A DNA stretch of 64,000 nt. Source: Kiritimatiellia bacterium. Its GTDB lineage: Bacteria; Verrucomicrobiota; Kiritimatiellia; UBA8416; JADHWI01. The position numbers and the translations under genes were made by a program. The number at the start of each line of letters is the position of its first letter. Position 1 is the first letter of the stretch. The stretch lies in contig JASLPY010000001.1 of NCBI GenBank assembly GCA_030744755.1, positions 1 to 64,000 on the forward strand. Direction: 5' to 3'. Positions 49,873 through 58,112 of the stretch are shown here, one piece after another. The notes beneath the pieces were generated by a model that worked only from the letters and a program-made list of their open reading frames with translations, had not been told where the DNA came from and made no database searches.

Positions 49873-50508
49873 ATGCCAAGCCGCATGAGTCTCTTGCTTT
49901 TTGTTTCTCTCATGTTCTCCCCTCTAATGGCTCAGACCGCACCCGCATTACCGAACGAAGCAATAGACACCCCTTCGATCCTGCCGGGAAAACACGATGA
50001 GGTCAGGAAGGCCGATAATTCAGCACCCAAGGGCCCCAAGCGGATCTGGGCCAGTTCGTACCTGTGGGCAAAGGCTCCCGAGCTCACCGTCGAGAAATGG
50101 CTCACGGAACAGCCAGACATGAAAGGCAAGTACGTGCTTATTGAGCTCTTCAACACGTGGTGTACGCATTGCTGGACTTCCGTTCCTAATCTCAATCGTT
50201 GGCACGCGGAGTACAAAGACGAGTTGGTCGTGATTGGACTGTGTGACGAACCGGCGGAGATTGTACAGGCGGCCAAGAAAGAAATAAACCGTGACTTCTA
50301 CTTCGCCATTGATACTCAGAAGCGCATGCGGAAGGCCCTGGATGTCCGGGGCGTGCCCCATGCAATCCTCCTGGAACCGGGCGGGTACGTGATCTGGGAG
50401 GGTTACCCACATCTCCCGGGTCATGAACTCACCGACAAGACGATCGAAGCCGCCCTGGCCGTCGGCCGCAGGCTGAAGGCCGATAAAGGAAAACAAGCCC
50501 AAAGGTGA
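49873..50508 (+). CDS. Exported thioredoxin-like (TlpA-type) protein
   Basis: 211 residues; ATG 49873 follows GGAGGT at 49861-49866. Signal peptide MPSRMSLLLFVSLMFSPLMAQ. Thioredoxin-fold motif CTHC at residues 97-100 within FNTWCTHCWTSVPNL, then a cis-proline segment VRGVPHAILLEPGGYV. Probably a periplasmic thiol-disulfide or peroxiredoxin-like protein; the nearby c-type haem proteins would need reduced CxxCH cysteines, a typical TlpA/ResA role, but that link is inference. Ends in a hairpin shared with its stop codon. Confidence 0.85.
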   Translation: MPSRMSLLLFVSLMFSPLMAQTAPALPNEAIDTPSILPGKHDEVRKADNSAPKGPKRIWASSYLWAKAPELTVEKWLTEQPDMKGKYVLIELFNTWCTHCWTSVPNLNRWHAEYKDELVVIGLCDEPAEIVQAAKKEINRDFYFAIDTQKRMRKALDVRGVPHAILLEPGGYVIWEGYPHLPGHELTDKTIEAALAVGRRLKADKGKQAQR

Positions 50509-50563
50509 TCACGGTGATCACCTCAGGAGAGGCGATCTACTTCGGGCAGCGGAGCCGCCGCCC
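50504..50563. repeat. Hairpin plus repeat fragment between convergent genes
   Basis: GGTGATCAC 50504-50512 and GTGATCACC 50514-50522 form a perfect 9-bp hairpin around one base, overlapping the thioredoxin-like gene's TGA (50506-50508). It continues into AGGAGAGGCGATCTACTTCG, shared with the repeat at 49634 and partly with 10441-10456. May terminate transcription from both sides; no T-run. Confidence 0.6.
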
Positions 50564-50572
50564 ACATTCTCT

Positions 50573-52162
50573 CTATTCGTCTAGCGGCCCCTTCTCAAAA
50601 TCACTCTGATTGACCCAGCCGGCCCGGACTTTTTCGCCCTTCATGTAGCGATTGTAGAAGTCCTTTGTACCCCGGTTGATGTAAGGGTATCTGTCGAATA
50701 GTTCGCCTTTCCCCGACATGCGCGGGTCGCCCTGGGTCTTCAGCTCCGCTTCCATTTGTGCTTTGAGCATTTTCTTCACCTTTGCCTGTTCAGGAGAACT
50801 GGCAAGGTTGCTCAGACAATCAGGGTCCTTCTTCAGGTTATAGAGCTCTTCAACAGGGCGTTTGCCGAAACAGAAATCCCAGGGCTTTCGGTTCTCTCCG
50901 CTGCGGCGCAGTTCAAGGATGTTGGATTTGATCGGGCTCCCGTCGCAATTGAGATATCCGGTTTCCGGGTTCCCCGCCGGCCAGCGATCTTCCTCGTAGT
51001 TCCGGATATAGAGCCATTCTCTATTGCGAATGCCGCGAATCGGGTATCCAACATCATTCGGTCGACCAATATCATGCCGCTCTTTCCCAACCAGGACATG
51101 ATCCCTGACAATACCTGAGCCCCGCCCGGAGAAGAGATCAAGAAGGCTCTCCCCGCTGATGGGCTGCATGACAGGCGACAGATCCTTGATTCCGGCGGAC
51201 TCGAGGAATGTCGGTGCCAGCGCCGTAAAGTTCACGAAGCTGTCGACCACGCGTCCCGGAGACTTGATGCCCTTTGACCAGTGAATGGCCATCGGTATGT
51301 GGTTCGAATGGCCGAAGGCCTGCCCCTTGACACGAGGAAAGGGCATACCATGGTCGGAGGTCGCCACGATCAGGGTGTTTTCCAGCTCACCCGCTTCCTC
51401 GAGCATCTTGATGATGCGGCCAAGATGGGTGTCATAGTGTTCGACCTCAATTGCGTAGTCGAGCATGTCATGACGCGAGATATCGTTGTCGGGCCAATAC
51501 CCAGGGACACGGTCGATATCAGTGAGCTTCTTGCCCAAACGGACACCCGATTTGAATTCATAGCCCCGATGCGGTTCCATCGTGCCGAACCAGAAAACCC
51601 AGGGGGTGTCCTTCGGCGAGTCTTTCAGGAAGTCCGCAAAATTCGCAGCATAGTCCGTTGAGGCAATACCCCGCGCATGCGGTTTGAGGCGCCGTTTCTG
51701 ATAGCCCGTTCCGGTGATGGCCCGACGCTTCCCCGTAACATCATTCGCAACACCCGGGCCCCAGCCCTTGCCTGTGAAGCCGGTGAAATACCCATCTGCA
51801 GCCAGACGTTCAACATAGCCCCCGAACTTAGCAGGAAAGGCGCACACGTGATTGCCTGCCTCCTCCAGCTGCCAGGAGTAGCGTCCGGTAAGGATTGTCG
51901 CCCTGGAAGGCGCGCATTTCGCGTTCGGCGTGAAGGCGTTCCGGAACAGGAGTCCAGCTTTCGCCAACCTGTCGAAATTCGGAGTCTTGACCCAGCTGCA
52001 GCCATAGGCTCCGGCATGGCCATATGACCAATCGTCAGCAATCGCCAGGAGGATGTTGGGACGATCGGGTGTTGGTGTTTGTTCAGCTGCGATGGATTCG
52101 AGGCCTGGAGCCCACGCAAAGACGGACAGGAGGAATGCTGTGAGTGCAGATACTCTTTTCAT
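50573..52162 (-). CDS. Secreted S1-family sulfatase
   Basis: 529 residues with signal peptide. Type I sulfatase: metal-binding start [14 protein letters not shown], formylglycine motif CAPSR at residues 83-87 followed by ATILTGRY, the metal-site motif [14 protein letters not shown] and a C-terminal [17 protein letters not shown] segment. The Cys-type motif needs conversion to formylglycine by a true FGE or anaerobic maturase; none of the FGE-fold proteins in this window looks competent, so that enzyme must be elsewhere. Overall closest by eye to the N-sulfoglucosamine sulfohydrolase-like group. Substrate probably a sulfated glycan. Confidence 0.92.
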   Translation of the reverse strand: MKRVSALTAFLLSVFAWAPGLESIAAEQTPTPDRPNILLAIADDWSYGHAGAYGCSWVKTPNFDRLAKAGLLFRNAFTPNAKCAPSRATILTGRYSWQLEEAGNHVCAFPAKFGGYVERLAADGYFTGFTGKGWGPGVANDVTGKRRAITGTGYQKRRLKPHARGIASTDYAANFADFLKDSPKDTPWVFWFGTMEPHRGYEFKSGVRLGKKLTDIDRVPGYWPDNDISRHDMLDYAIEVEHYDTHLGRIIKMLEEAGELENTLIVATSDHGMPFPRVKGQAFGHSNHIPMAIHWSKGIKSPGRVVDSFVNFTALAPTFLESAGIKDLSPVMQPISGESLLDLFSGRGSGIVRDHVLVGKERHDIGRPNDVGYPIRGIRNREWLYIRNYEEDRWPAGNPETGYLNCDGSPIKSNILELRRSGENRKPWDFCFGKRPVEELYNLKKDPDCLSNLASSPEQAKVKKMLKAQMEAELKTQGDPRMSGKGELFDRYPYINRGTKDFYNRYMKGEKVRAGWVNQSDFEKGPLDE

Positions 52163-52547
52163 ACGAATCCCTTTTCTGTAGGTGTTTCTGTAAGGGATTC
52201 TACACCCGCGCAGCGGTTAATCAATGTTCCATCGCAGCCTCCAACGAAGAGACACTCTCATCCCCGTAGTCGTCCCGGACGTCCGGGGTGGAGAGACTGA
52301 GCAATCTGAATGATAGCCACTGGACTGTTACACCACACTCGCAACGGACGCCGAGGCCGGCGTCCCTCCCGCCCTTGGACGTGCATTTTCGCCGGGGCGG
52401 GGAGGGTCGGCGGCCTCGCCGACCGCGCGAAAAGCATCGCCACAAACAGCGCCCAATCCCAAAGAGCCACTGTTGCTATTGAAAAACACGCTTCGTGCAC
52501 TACAATGCGTGAAGTAGCGAGATCAACTTACCGGAGAAGTTTAGGAT
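52163..52547. other. 385-bp divergent intergenic region with dispersed repeat copy 2
   Basis: Between the divergent sulfatase and zinc-peptidase genes. 52352-52465 is the second copy of the element at 49655-49766, with CCCTCCCGCCCTTGGACGTG at about 52364-52383, GGGGAGGGTCGGCGGCCTCG following, and ATCCCAAAGAG at the end. The CCCTCCCGCC/GGCGGGGAGGG arms can pair. No gene is seen. The insertion separates any promoters of the flanking genes. Confidence 0.7.
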
Positions 52548-53279
52548 ATGAAACCCCTTCATACGCAACTTGTGAAGATTGCACTGACCGCGACATTCAT
52601 TTCCGTCCACGACGGTACATCCTCTGTGAGTGCTGCTGAGAAAAAGGAACAGAAGCAGCGTGTAGAGCCGCAGTTCAGGCATTTGTATAAGACATTCGGG
52701 AAGAACAGCAACACTCGCATACACCTGACTACCGGCCCGAAGGAAGTGAAGATGCGGAACGGCGGCGTACCCGGCAAGTGCTGGCTTGCTGAGAGCGGAA
52801 GGTACAAGTTTAAGCTCACTATCCAGGACGGGGTCGACGTGACTGTTGAGCAACTGATTGAGCGTCTTCAGAAACTTCCAATGCCTTACATGAGAGCTTG
52901 CGAAGTGGTATCTGATGAAAAGGAAGACGGCATCGCTATCTACAAGACCCTGGGCGGCGCCGGAGCTCACGGGGGGAAGCAGTACGTCAACATGACACCC
53001 GGCGTCAAAGCCATCATCATCGCCCACGAAATGGGCCACACCCTCGAGCAGAAGGCACGGGAGGCCGACGAGACGATCTTTGAACAATGGCAATCAGCCA
53101 TCGATGCAGATAAGATATCTGTCTCAGGCTATGGTGACGGTGCACTCTGGGAAGACCTGGCGGATTTTGCAAAGGTATACGCCGCCTGCATGGACGCTGG
53201 AAAAGAAGAACTCAACAAGCTACGGAAGCTAGCCCCCGCAAGATACACACTTTGGAAGAGGATACTCGAAGGCAACTAA
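52548..53279 (+). CDS. Exported zinc peptidase-like protein, lethal-factor-like fold
   Basis: 243 residues with signal peptide ending near residue 30. Zinc-binding HEMGH lies in IIAHEMGHTLEQKA, and about 40 residues later YGDGALWEDLADFAKVYA offers the conserved Glu and the Tyr-Gly context typical of the anthrax lethal factor-like (ATLF) peptidase domain. Small single-domain form without a binding module. Ribosome binding: GGAGAAG or AGGAT upstream. Assignment rests on motif pattern only. Confidence 0.65.
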   Translation: MKPLHTQLVKIALTATFISVHDGTSSVSAAEKKEQKQRVEPQFRHLYKTFGKNSNTRIHLTTGPKEVKMRNGGVPGKCWLAESGRYKFKLTIQDGVDVTVEQLIERLQKLPMPYMRACEVVSDEKEDGIAIYKTLGGAGAHGGKQYVNMTPGVKAIIIAHEMGHTLEQKAREADETIFEQWQSAIDADKISVSGYGDGALWEDLADFAKVYAACMDAGKEELNKLRKLAPARYTLWKRILEGN

Positions 53280-53579
53280 CTGGTCAGCGAACTACATCAA
53301 CGCCGTGACCATTGTCATATGCCTGAATAAGGGCAATGATCTGATAGCAGGCATGGCACTAGCCTGAGTTATTCGCCAGCATCTGTTCGTTGGGTCCCAT
53401 GTAGCGGGATCCGCTTGTCCTCCATAGCCTTTGGCGACGGAGGGTGAGGATTCCGACGGGCCAAGGGGGTGCAAAATGGACAGTCTGAATTCTCATGAAT
53501 TCAGCTACGAGATTACGGTGAGGGCGTTTGCAAGGGAATCTGTGGAGTTGCTGAGCAAATCAAGCGTGAGAGACACACA
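53280..53579. other. 300-bp intergenic region with repeat fragment and palindrome
   Basis: Contains on the minus strand a copy of the GCTACGG-type repeat (complement of about 53407-53447, including CTCCGTCGCCAAAGGCTATG) and a perfect inverted repeat CTGAATTC-TCAT-GAATTCAG at 53485-53504, 76 bp before the sialidase ATG, which could be an operator. No gene seen. Confidence 0.55.
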
Positions 53580-54755
53580 ATGAAGCATCTATCGACCGTT
53601 GTTCTGTTCACATTGGTGTGGCTTGGATCAAGCCTATCATCGTCCGTTGGCGAAGAAGGCATTCATTTTCGCAAGGATGTATTTCTCCGTGGCCAGGATG
53701 GGTATCATACCTATCGCATCCCGACAATGGTGGTCACGTCCAAGGGAACTGTCCTTCTGTTCTGCGAAGGGCGAAAGAATGGCCGGAGAGACCGCGGCGA
53801 CATAGATATGCTTCTGAAGCGCAGCGAAGATGGTGGCCAAACCTGGTCGAAACAGATGATCCTTCTCGACGAAGGTCCGGGGCGCGTCGGCAATTCATGC
53901 GCAATTGTCGAACGTGACACGGACGTCGTCCACCTGCTCTTCACGCGTGGCACTGGCGAATGCCTCTTCTATACGAAGAGCACGGATGACGGAAGATCCT
54001 GGTCGGATCTCGTTACCACGTCAGATGTCGAAGGTCAGAAGGAATACACGGAAACGAATTTTCTGCAAGGTTTTGGCGGCTCGCCGGTAAAGGTAGGGGC
54101 CGGGCCGGTCCATGGGATCCAAACGACGAAGGGACGGCTCATAGCTCCTTCATACGCCAGCAGGATGGAGGATGAAGAACGCATCGGCGGATCCTGCGTG
54201 ATCTATTCCGACGATCTCGGAAAGAACTGGAAAGCCGGCGGGGTGATACCGTATCTGCCTGAATTCAGGCATGGTGAATGTACCGTTATTGAAAGAAACG
54301 ATGGCTCCCTGTTGATGAACATGCGGACGGCCGCTCCGGGCCTGTACTCGTTTGGATACCGCCTTGTTTCCACCAGTAACGATGGCGGCCTCACCTGGAC
54401 AAAGCCGGTTGTCGACAAGAACCTCCCCTGCCCCGCCTGCCAGGCAAGCATTATCCGCTTGAATGAAAAGGAGGTCCTTTTCCTGAATCCGGCCGTCAAT
54501 TGGAAAGGTGGATTCAAACTCAGAAGCCGGCACAACCTGACCCTTCGTCTGAGCCAGGATGACGGGCGCACATGGAAGCACTCGCGCGTCCTCAATGAAA
54601 CCCTGGCCGGCTATTCCGATATGGCCATAATGAAGGACGGCAAGATTCTCTGTGTCTATGAGAATGGCATTAACGATTATTGCGAGAAGCTTACCGTCGT
54701 GCAGCTTGAACGGTCATGGATTGTTGCAGGCGAGAACTCAGAGATCGATTTCTGA
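53580..54755 (+). CDS. Exported sialidase family protein (GH33-like exo-alpha-sialidase)
   Basis: 391 residues with signal peptide MKHLSTVVLFTLVWLGSSLSS. Six-bladed propeller signatures: the arginine motif YRIP near residue 42, followed by GRKNGRRDRGDIDM with the acid Asp, and Asp-box repeats SEDGGQTW, STDDGRSW, SNDGGLTW and SQDDGRTW. A late NLTLRLSQDDGRTW...YSDMAI region and YEN match the C-terminal catalytic Tyr/Glu surroundings. Would release terminal sialic acid from glycoconjugates. Same strand as the GH127 gene, 31 bp upstream. Confidence 0.88.
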   Translation: MKHLSTVVLFTLVWLGSSLSSSVGEEGIHFRKDVFLRGQDGYHTYRIPTMVVTSKGTVLLFCEGRKNGRRDRGDIDMLLKRSEDGGQTWSKQMILLDEGPGRVGNSCAIVERDTDVVHLLFTRGTGECLFYTKSTDDGRSWSDLVTTSDVEGQKEYTETNFLQGFGGSPVKVGAGPVHGIQTTKGRLIAPSYASRMEDEERIGGSCVIYSDDLGKNWKAGGVIPYLPEFRHGECTVIERNDGSLLMNMRTAAPGLYSFGYRLVSTSNDGGLTWTKPVVDKNLPCPACQASIIRLNEKEVLFLNPAVNWKGGFKLRSRHNLTLRLSQDDGRTWKHSRVLNETLAGYSDMAIMKDGKILCVYENGINDYCEKLTVVQLERSWIVAGENSEIDF

Positions 54756-54786
54756 ATTGAGGTCAGTCAAAAACAAGGAGCCCGTA

Positions 54787-57516
54787 ATGTTTGTTGAACC
54801 ACGACTGTCTATGCATCTCTCCGAGATCCTTATCACACTTGCATCCGCCACCCTTCTCTTCATGGGGATGGCTCAACAGGCCCAGGCAGAGGAACCCGCA
54901 CGCGGCGCCAATCTCGCTCCAGTTGCAAGCCCGTCAACTTCTTACGTCTCGGGAGACACCACGCTTAAGGCGCTCAACGACGGGCATGACCCCAAGAACT
55001 CACAGGATCGCAGCAAACGCTCGTACGGCAACTGGCCCAGGAAAGGGACTCAATGGGTACAGTACGAATGGACCAGACCCATCAGCACCAGTGCAATCGA
55101 TGTGTACTGGTGGAACGACCGACGGGGCGTCCGCAACCCGGATGCCTGCCGTTTGCTGTACTGGAATGGCAAAGAGTTTGCCCAGGTCGAGAACGCGGAG
55201 GGGCTGGGAGTGGAAGAGAGCAAGTTCAACACGACGGTTTTCAAAGAGGTCACTACCGCCAAGCTGAGACTTGAGGTCGACTCAAACAAGAGCCACTCAA
55301 CGGGCATCCTGGATTGGCGTGTCTACGATTCAGGAAAGTCTCCTGCCTTTCCGCCGACAGTTGAAGCCGGAGGCGACCGGGTGGTCATGGTAGGTGGCAG
55401 AACATACCTGGACGGTTCTGTGCAGACATTGCAGCGCAAAGGTGACAATGCTCCCGACGTCACCTGGAGCAAAGCAGAAGGACCAGGAACAGTTACCTTC
55501 GCCGACCCCAATGCAGCGGACACAACGGCCACGTTTTCCGAGGCGGGAGACTACACCCTGCAGCTTGCGGCCGGAAAGGCTCCCTTGACAAGCAAGTCGA
55601 CGGTGAAGGTCACGGCTGAGGCACGGCCACCCAAGACTCCTTATCATCCAGTCGACACCGGTCCGTACAAGATAGACAGTCCACTGTGGAACCATAGGGC
55701 CAAGGCCCTGATCGTGAACTGGATCCCCCACTGCATAGCGAAGATTGACGATCCGGAATTAAAGCAGGGCGGGATCAACAACTTCATCGATGCGGCCAAC
55801 AAGCTGGCAGGCAAGCCCCATGCCAAACACAGAGGATACGTCTTCTCCAACGCCTGGATCTACAACACCATCGAGTCCATCTGCGTGGCAATCATGGTCG
55901 ATCCGGCCGGCGACAAGGAAATCATCAAGGCCCAGAAAGCCATGAAGGCCACCCTGGAAGACTGGATACCAAAGGTCCTGGCAGCCCAGGAACCCGATGG
56001 CTACATCCAAACGTATTATACCCTCAATGACCACAAACACTGGGAGCCCAGACTTCGTCACGCTCACGAAGGATACGTTGCCGGCTACCTCCTTGAAGCG
56101 GCCGTCTCCCACCACATGCTGACAAAGGGCAAAGACAAGAGATTGTACGACTGCGCAAAGAGGCTTGCCGATTGTTGGGACAGGAACATAGGCCCCGCGC
56201 CGAAAAAGGAATGGTACTGTGGACACCAGGCAATGGAGATGGGCCTGGTACGATTCGGGCGCTTCGTGACTGACGTTGAAGGCGGTGACAAGGGCCGCAG
56301 GTATATCGAACTGGCGAAGTTTCTCCTGGACTGCCGCAATGGCGGCCACAAGTACGATCAGAGCCATGTGCCCGTTATCCAGCAGTATGAAGCCGTCGGT
56401 CACGCCGTGCGTGCGTCGTATTCCTACGCGGGAATGGCTGACGTCTGCATGGAAACGGGCGACATTGACTACCAGAGTGCCGTGGCGTCTCTCTGGGACA
56501 ACATCGTTAACAAGAAGTACTACGTGACGGGCGGCATTGGTAGTGGCGAAACATCTGAGGGATTCGGGCCCAACTACTCCCTGCGCCACAATGCCTACTG
56601 CGAATCCTGTTCCAGTTGCGGACAGATCTACTTCCAGCACAAGTTGAACATGACGTATCACGATGCGAAGTACGCAGATCTGTATGAAGAGACGCTCTAC
56701 AATGCATTGCTGGGTTCGGTCGATCTTGAAGGAAAGAACTTCTACTACCAGAACCCCTTGACTACCGGCAACACCCGCTACCCCTGGCACGGTTGCCCCT
56801 GCTGCATCGGCAATATCCCCAGGGTGCTGCTGATGCTTCCAACTTGGACCTACTCCAAGAGTGAGGATACTATCTGCGTCAACCTCTTTGTCGGGAGCAC
56901 GGTAACGGTTGAAGGCGTCGCGGGCACCGACGTGGAGATGGTGCAAAAAACGGAGTACCCCTGGAAAGGCGACGTGTCCATCACGGTCAACCCACGCAAG
57001 AAGAAGGAATTCAGCATAAGGATCCGCATGCCTAACCGTGATGTGAGCAAACTCTACGATGGCATTCCAGAGTGTGACGGCATTCCTGCAATCCACGTGA
57101 ACGGCAAGAAGGCTTCCCCCGCCATCAAAAATGGTTATGCCACGATCAAGCGGGAGTGGAAGAAGGGTGATGAAATCAGCTTCAAACTGCCGATGAAAGT
57201 TCAGAGGATCAAGGCTAGCGACAGGATCGAGGCCACCGCGGGACAGACAGCCTTGAGGTACGGTCCCGTCGTTTACTGCGTTGAGAGTACCGACCAGGAC
57301 ATTGACAAGACACTCAAGCCCGACGCGCCCCTGGCCGCGGAATGGAAGGACGGTCTGCTGGGCGGGGTAATGATCATAAACGGCAAGTGGTCCGACGGGT
57401 CCCCGCTGACAGCAATTCCTTACTACGTACGCGCCAACCGCATTCCCGGGCCTCCTGCTGAAGGCCAACCCAACCCACCCCGCCCGAAATCAACGGTGTG
57501 GATAAAGGAGAAGTAG
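54787..57516 (+). CDS. Exported GH127-type beta-L-arabinofuranosidase-like enzyme
   Basis: 909 residues from ATG 54787 (AAGGAG upstream; signal peptide after MFVEPRLSMHLSEILIT). Domains: F5/8-type carbohydrate-binding domain (about 40-190), Ig/PKD-like domain (about 200-285), then the (alpha/alpha)6-barrel of GH127 (DUF1680) with YIQTYYTL, HEGYVAGYLLEAA, GHQAMEMGLVR. The zinc/thiol centre of this family is visible as ESCSSCG and CPCC (residues 670-673), so it probably uses a cysteine nucleophile. The stop TAG at 57514-57516 lies inside a terminal inverted repeat. Confidence 0.87.
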   Translation: MFVEPRLSMHLSEILITLASATLLFMGMAQQAQAEEPARGANLAPVASPSTSYVSGDTTLKALNDGHDPKNSQDRSKRSYGNWPRKGTQWVQYEWTRPISTSAIDVYWWNDRRGVRNPDACRLLYWNGKEFAQVENAEGLGVEESKFNTTVFKEVTTAKLRLEVDSNKSHSTGILDWRVYDSGKSPAFPPTVEAGGDRVVMVGGRTYLDGSVQTLQRKGDNAPDVTWSKAEGPGTVTFADPNAADTTATFSEAGDYTLQLAAGKAPLTSKSTVKVTAEARPPKTPYHPVDTGPYKIDSPLWNHRAKALIVNWIPHCIAKIDDPELKQGGINNFIDAANKLAGKPHAKHRGYVFSNAWIYNTIESICVAIMVDPAGDKEIIKAQKAMKATLEDWIPKVLAAQEPDGYIQTYYTLNDHKHWEPRLRHAHEGYVAGYLLEAAVSHHMLTKGKDKRLYDCAKRLADCWDRNIGPAPKKEWYCGHQAMEMGLVRFGRFVTDVEGGDKGRRYIELAKFLLDCRNGGHKYDQSHVPVIQQYEAVGHAVRASYSYAGMADVCMETGDIDYQSAVASLWDNIVNKKYYVTGGIGSGETSEGFGPNYSLRHNAYCESCSSCGQIYFQHKLNMTYHDAKYADLYEETLYNALLGSVDLEGKNFYYQNPLTTGNTRYPWHGCPCCIGNIPRVLLMLPTWTYSKSEDTICVNLFVGSTVTVEGVAGTDVEMVQKTEYPWKGDVSITVNPRKKKEFSIRIRMPNRDVSKLYDGIPECDGIPAIHVNGKKASPAIKNGYATIKREWKKGDEISFKLPMKVQRIKASDRIEATAGQTALRYGPVVYCVESTDQDIDKTLKPDAPLAAEWKDGLLGGVMIINGKWSDGSPLTAIPYYVRANRIPGPPAEGQPNPPRPKSTVWIKEK

Positions 57517-57692
57517 AGAAACCCACCCCGTCTCGCCTTCCGCCTTCGCCGAGGCTACGGCGGACTAGTCGACGACCCACTCCTCCAGGGAGGGGACCTG
57601 GGATCAACGTCCAACGCCCAACGTCCAACAACCAACACCCAAGTCCAAAGAGAGGTGGATCCGCCGCAGGCGGAAACGGGGTGGGTTCTCTA
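57514..57692. repeat. 179-bp MITE-like element containing the stop codons of both flanking genes
   Basis: Terminal inverted repeats: TAGAGAAACCCACCCCGT at 57514-57531 and its complement at 57676-57692 with one base missing. The core contains CTTCGCCGAGGCTACGGCGG (about 57546-57565), a CCTCCAGGGAGG hairpin and short CAACGTCCAACGCCCAACGT direct repeats near 57605. The TAG at each end is the stop codon of GH127 (+) and of the zinc-ribbon gene (-). Confidence 0.75.
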
Positions 57693-58100
57693 GAGCATCT
57701 CCAGCAGTTCCGTTACGCTTCTGACAATTTGCCCGTGTCCCTCGTGAACGTAGATCCCCATCTGCGCTATCAATGAGAACGCAACAGCAAACTGTGCCAG
57801 GGCGTAACCTGCGATCGTGAACTGACTGATGCTGACAACGCCAACTCCGAATTGTGACAGCGTGAAAATGCCGCAGGCAAACTGGCCGATCGCTATGATT
57901 CCTTTGGCAGGGACAGGCCGTATGCCCGGTCTGTATTTGAACGAAATGTGAAGCCAGGGCAGACCGCATAGTGTCGCCCTGGATTTGTATTCAAATCCCC
58001 AACCGTCCCATTTCTCCTTTGCAGGAAAGGGGACTCCGCACTGAGGGCAGACCACAGCCTGTTCAGAAATCTCCTGTTGGCACTCGCGACAAGGTTTCAT
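57690..58100 (-). CDS. Zinc-ribbon membrane protein with repeated QF motifs
   Basis: 136 residues; ATG 58100 follows AGGAG within the 12-bp gap to the HzsA-like 5 stop, so the two are likely one operon. Starts with a zinc ribbon (CRECQQEI, then CPQCGVPF). The second half is hydrophobic with a near-10-residue repeat: IAIGQFACG, FTLSQFGVG, VSISQFTIAG, YALAQFAVA, SLIAQMGI. This may form membrane helices or a hydrophobic beta-helix. A recognisable but uncharacterised family; function unknown. Confidence 0.75.
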   Translation of the reverse strand: MKPCRECQQEISEQAVVCPQCGVPFPAKEKWDGWGFEYKSRATLCGLPWLHISFKYRPGIRPVPAKGIIAIGQFACGIFTLSQFGVGVVSISQFTIAGYALAQFAVAFSLIAQMGIYVHEGHGQIVRSVTELLEML

Positions 58101-58112
58101 ATTTCTCCTGGC

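Noticed and set aside
55759-57468. 569-residue minus-strand open frame
   Set aside because: Antisense shadow of the GH127 gene, whose domains and catalytic motifs are convincing on the plus strand.
57600-57660. Short CAACGTCCAACG repeats as a CRISPR array
   Set aside because: Repeat units are about 8-10 bp, immediately adjacent and irregular, with no spacers and no cas genes.
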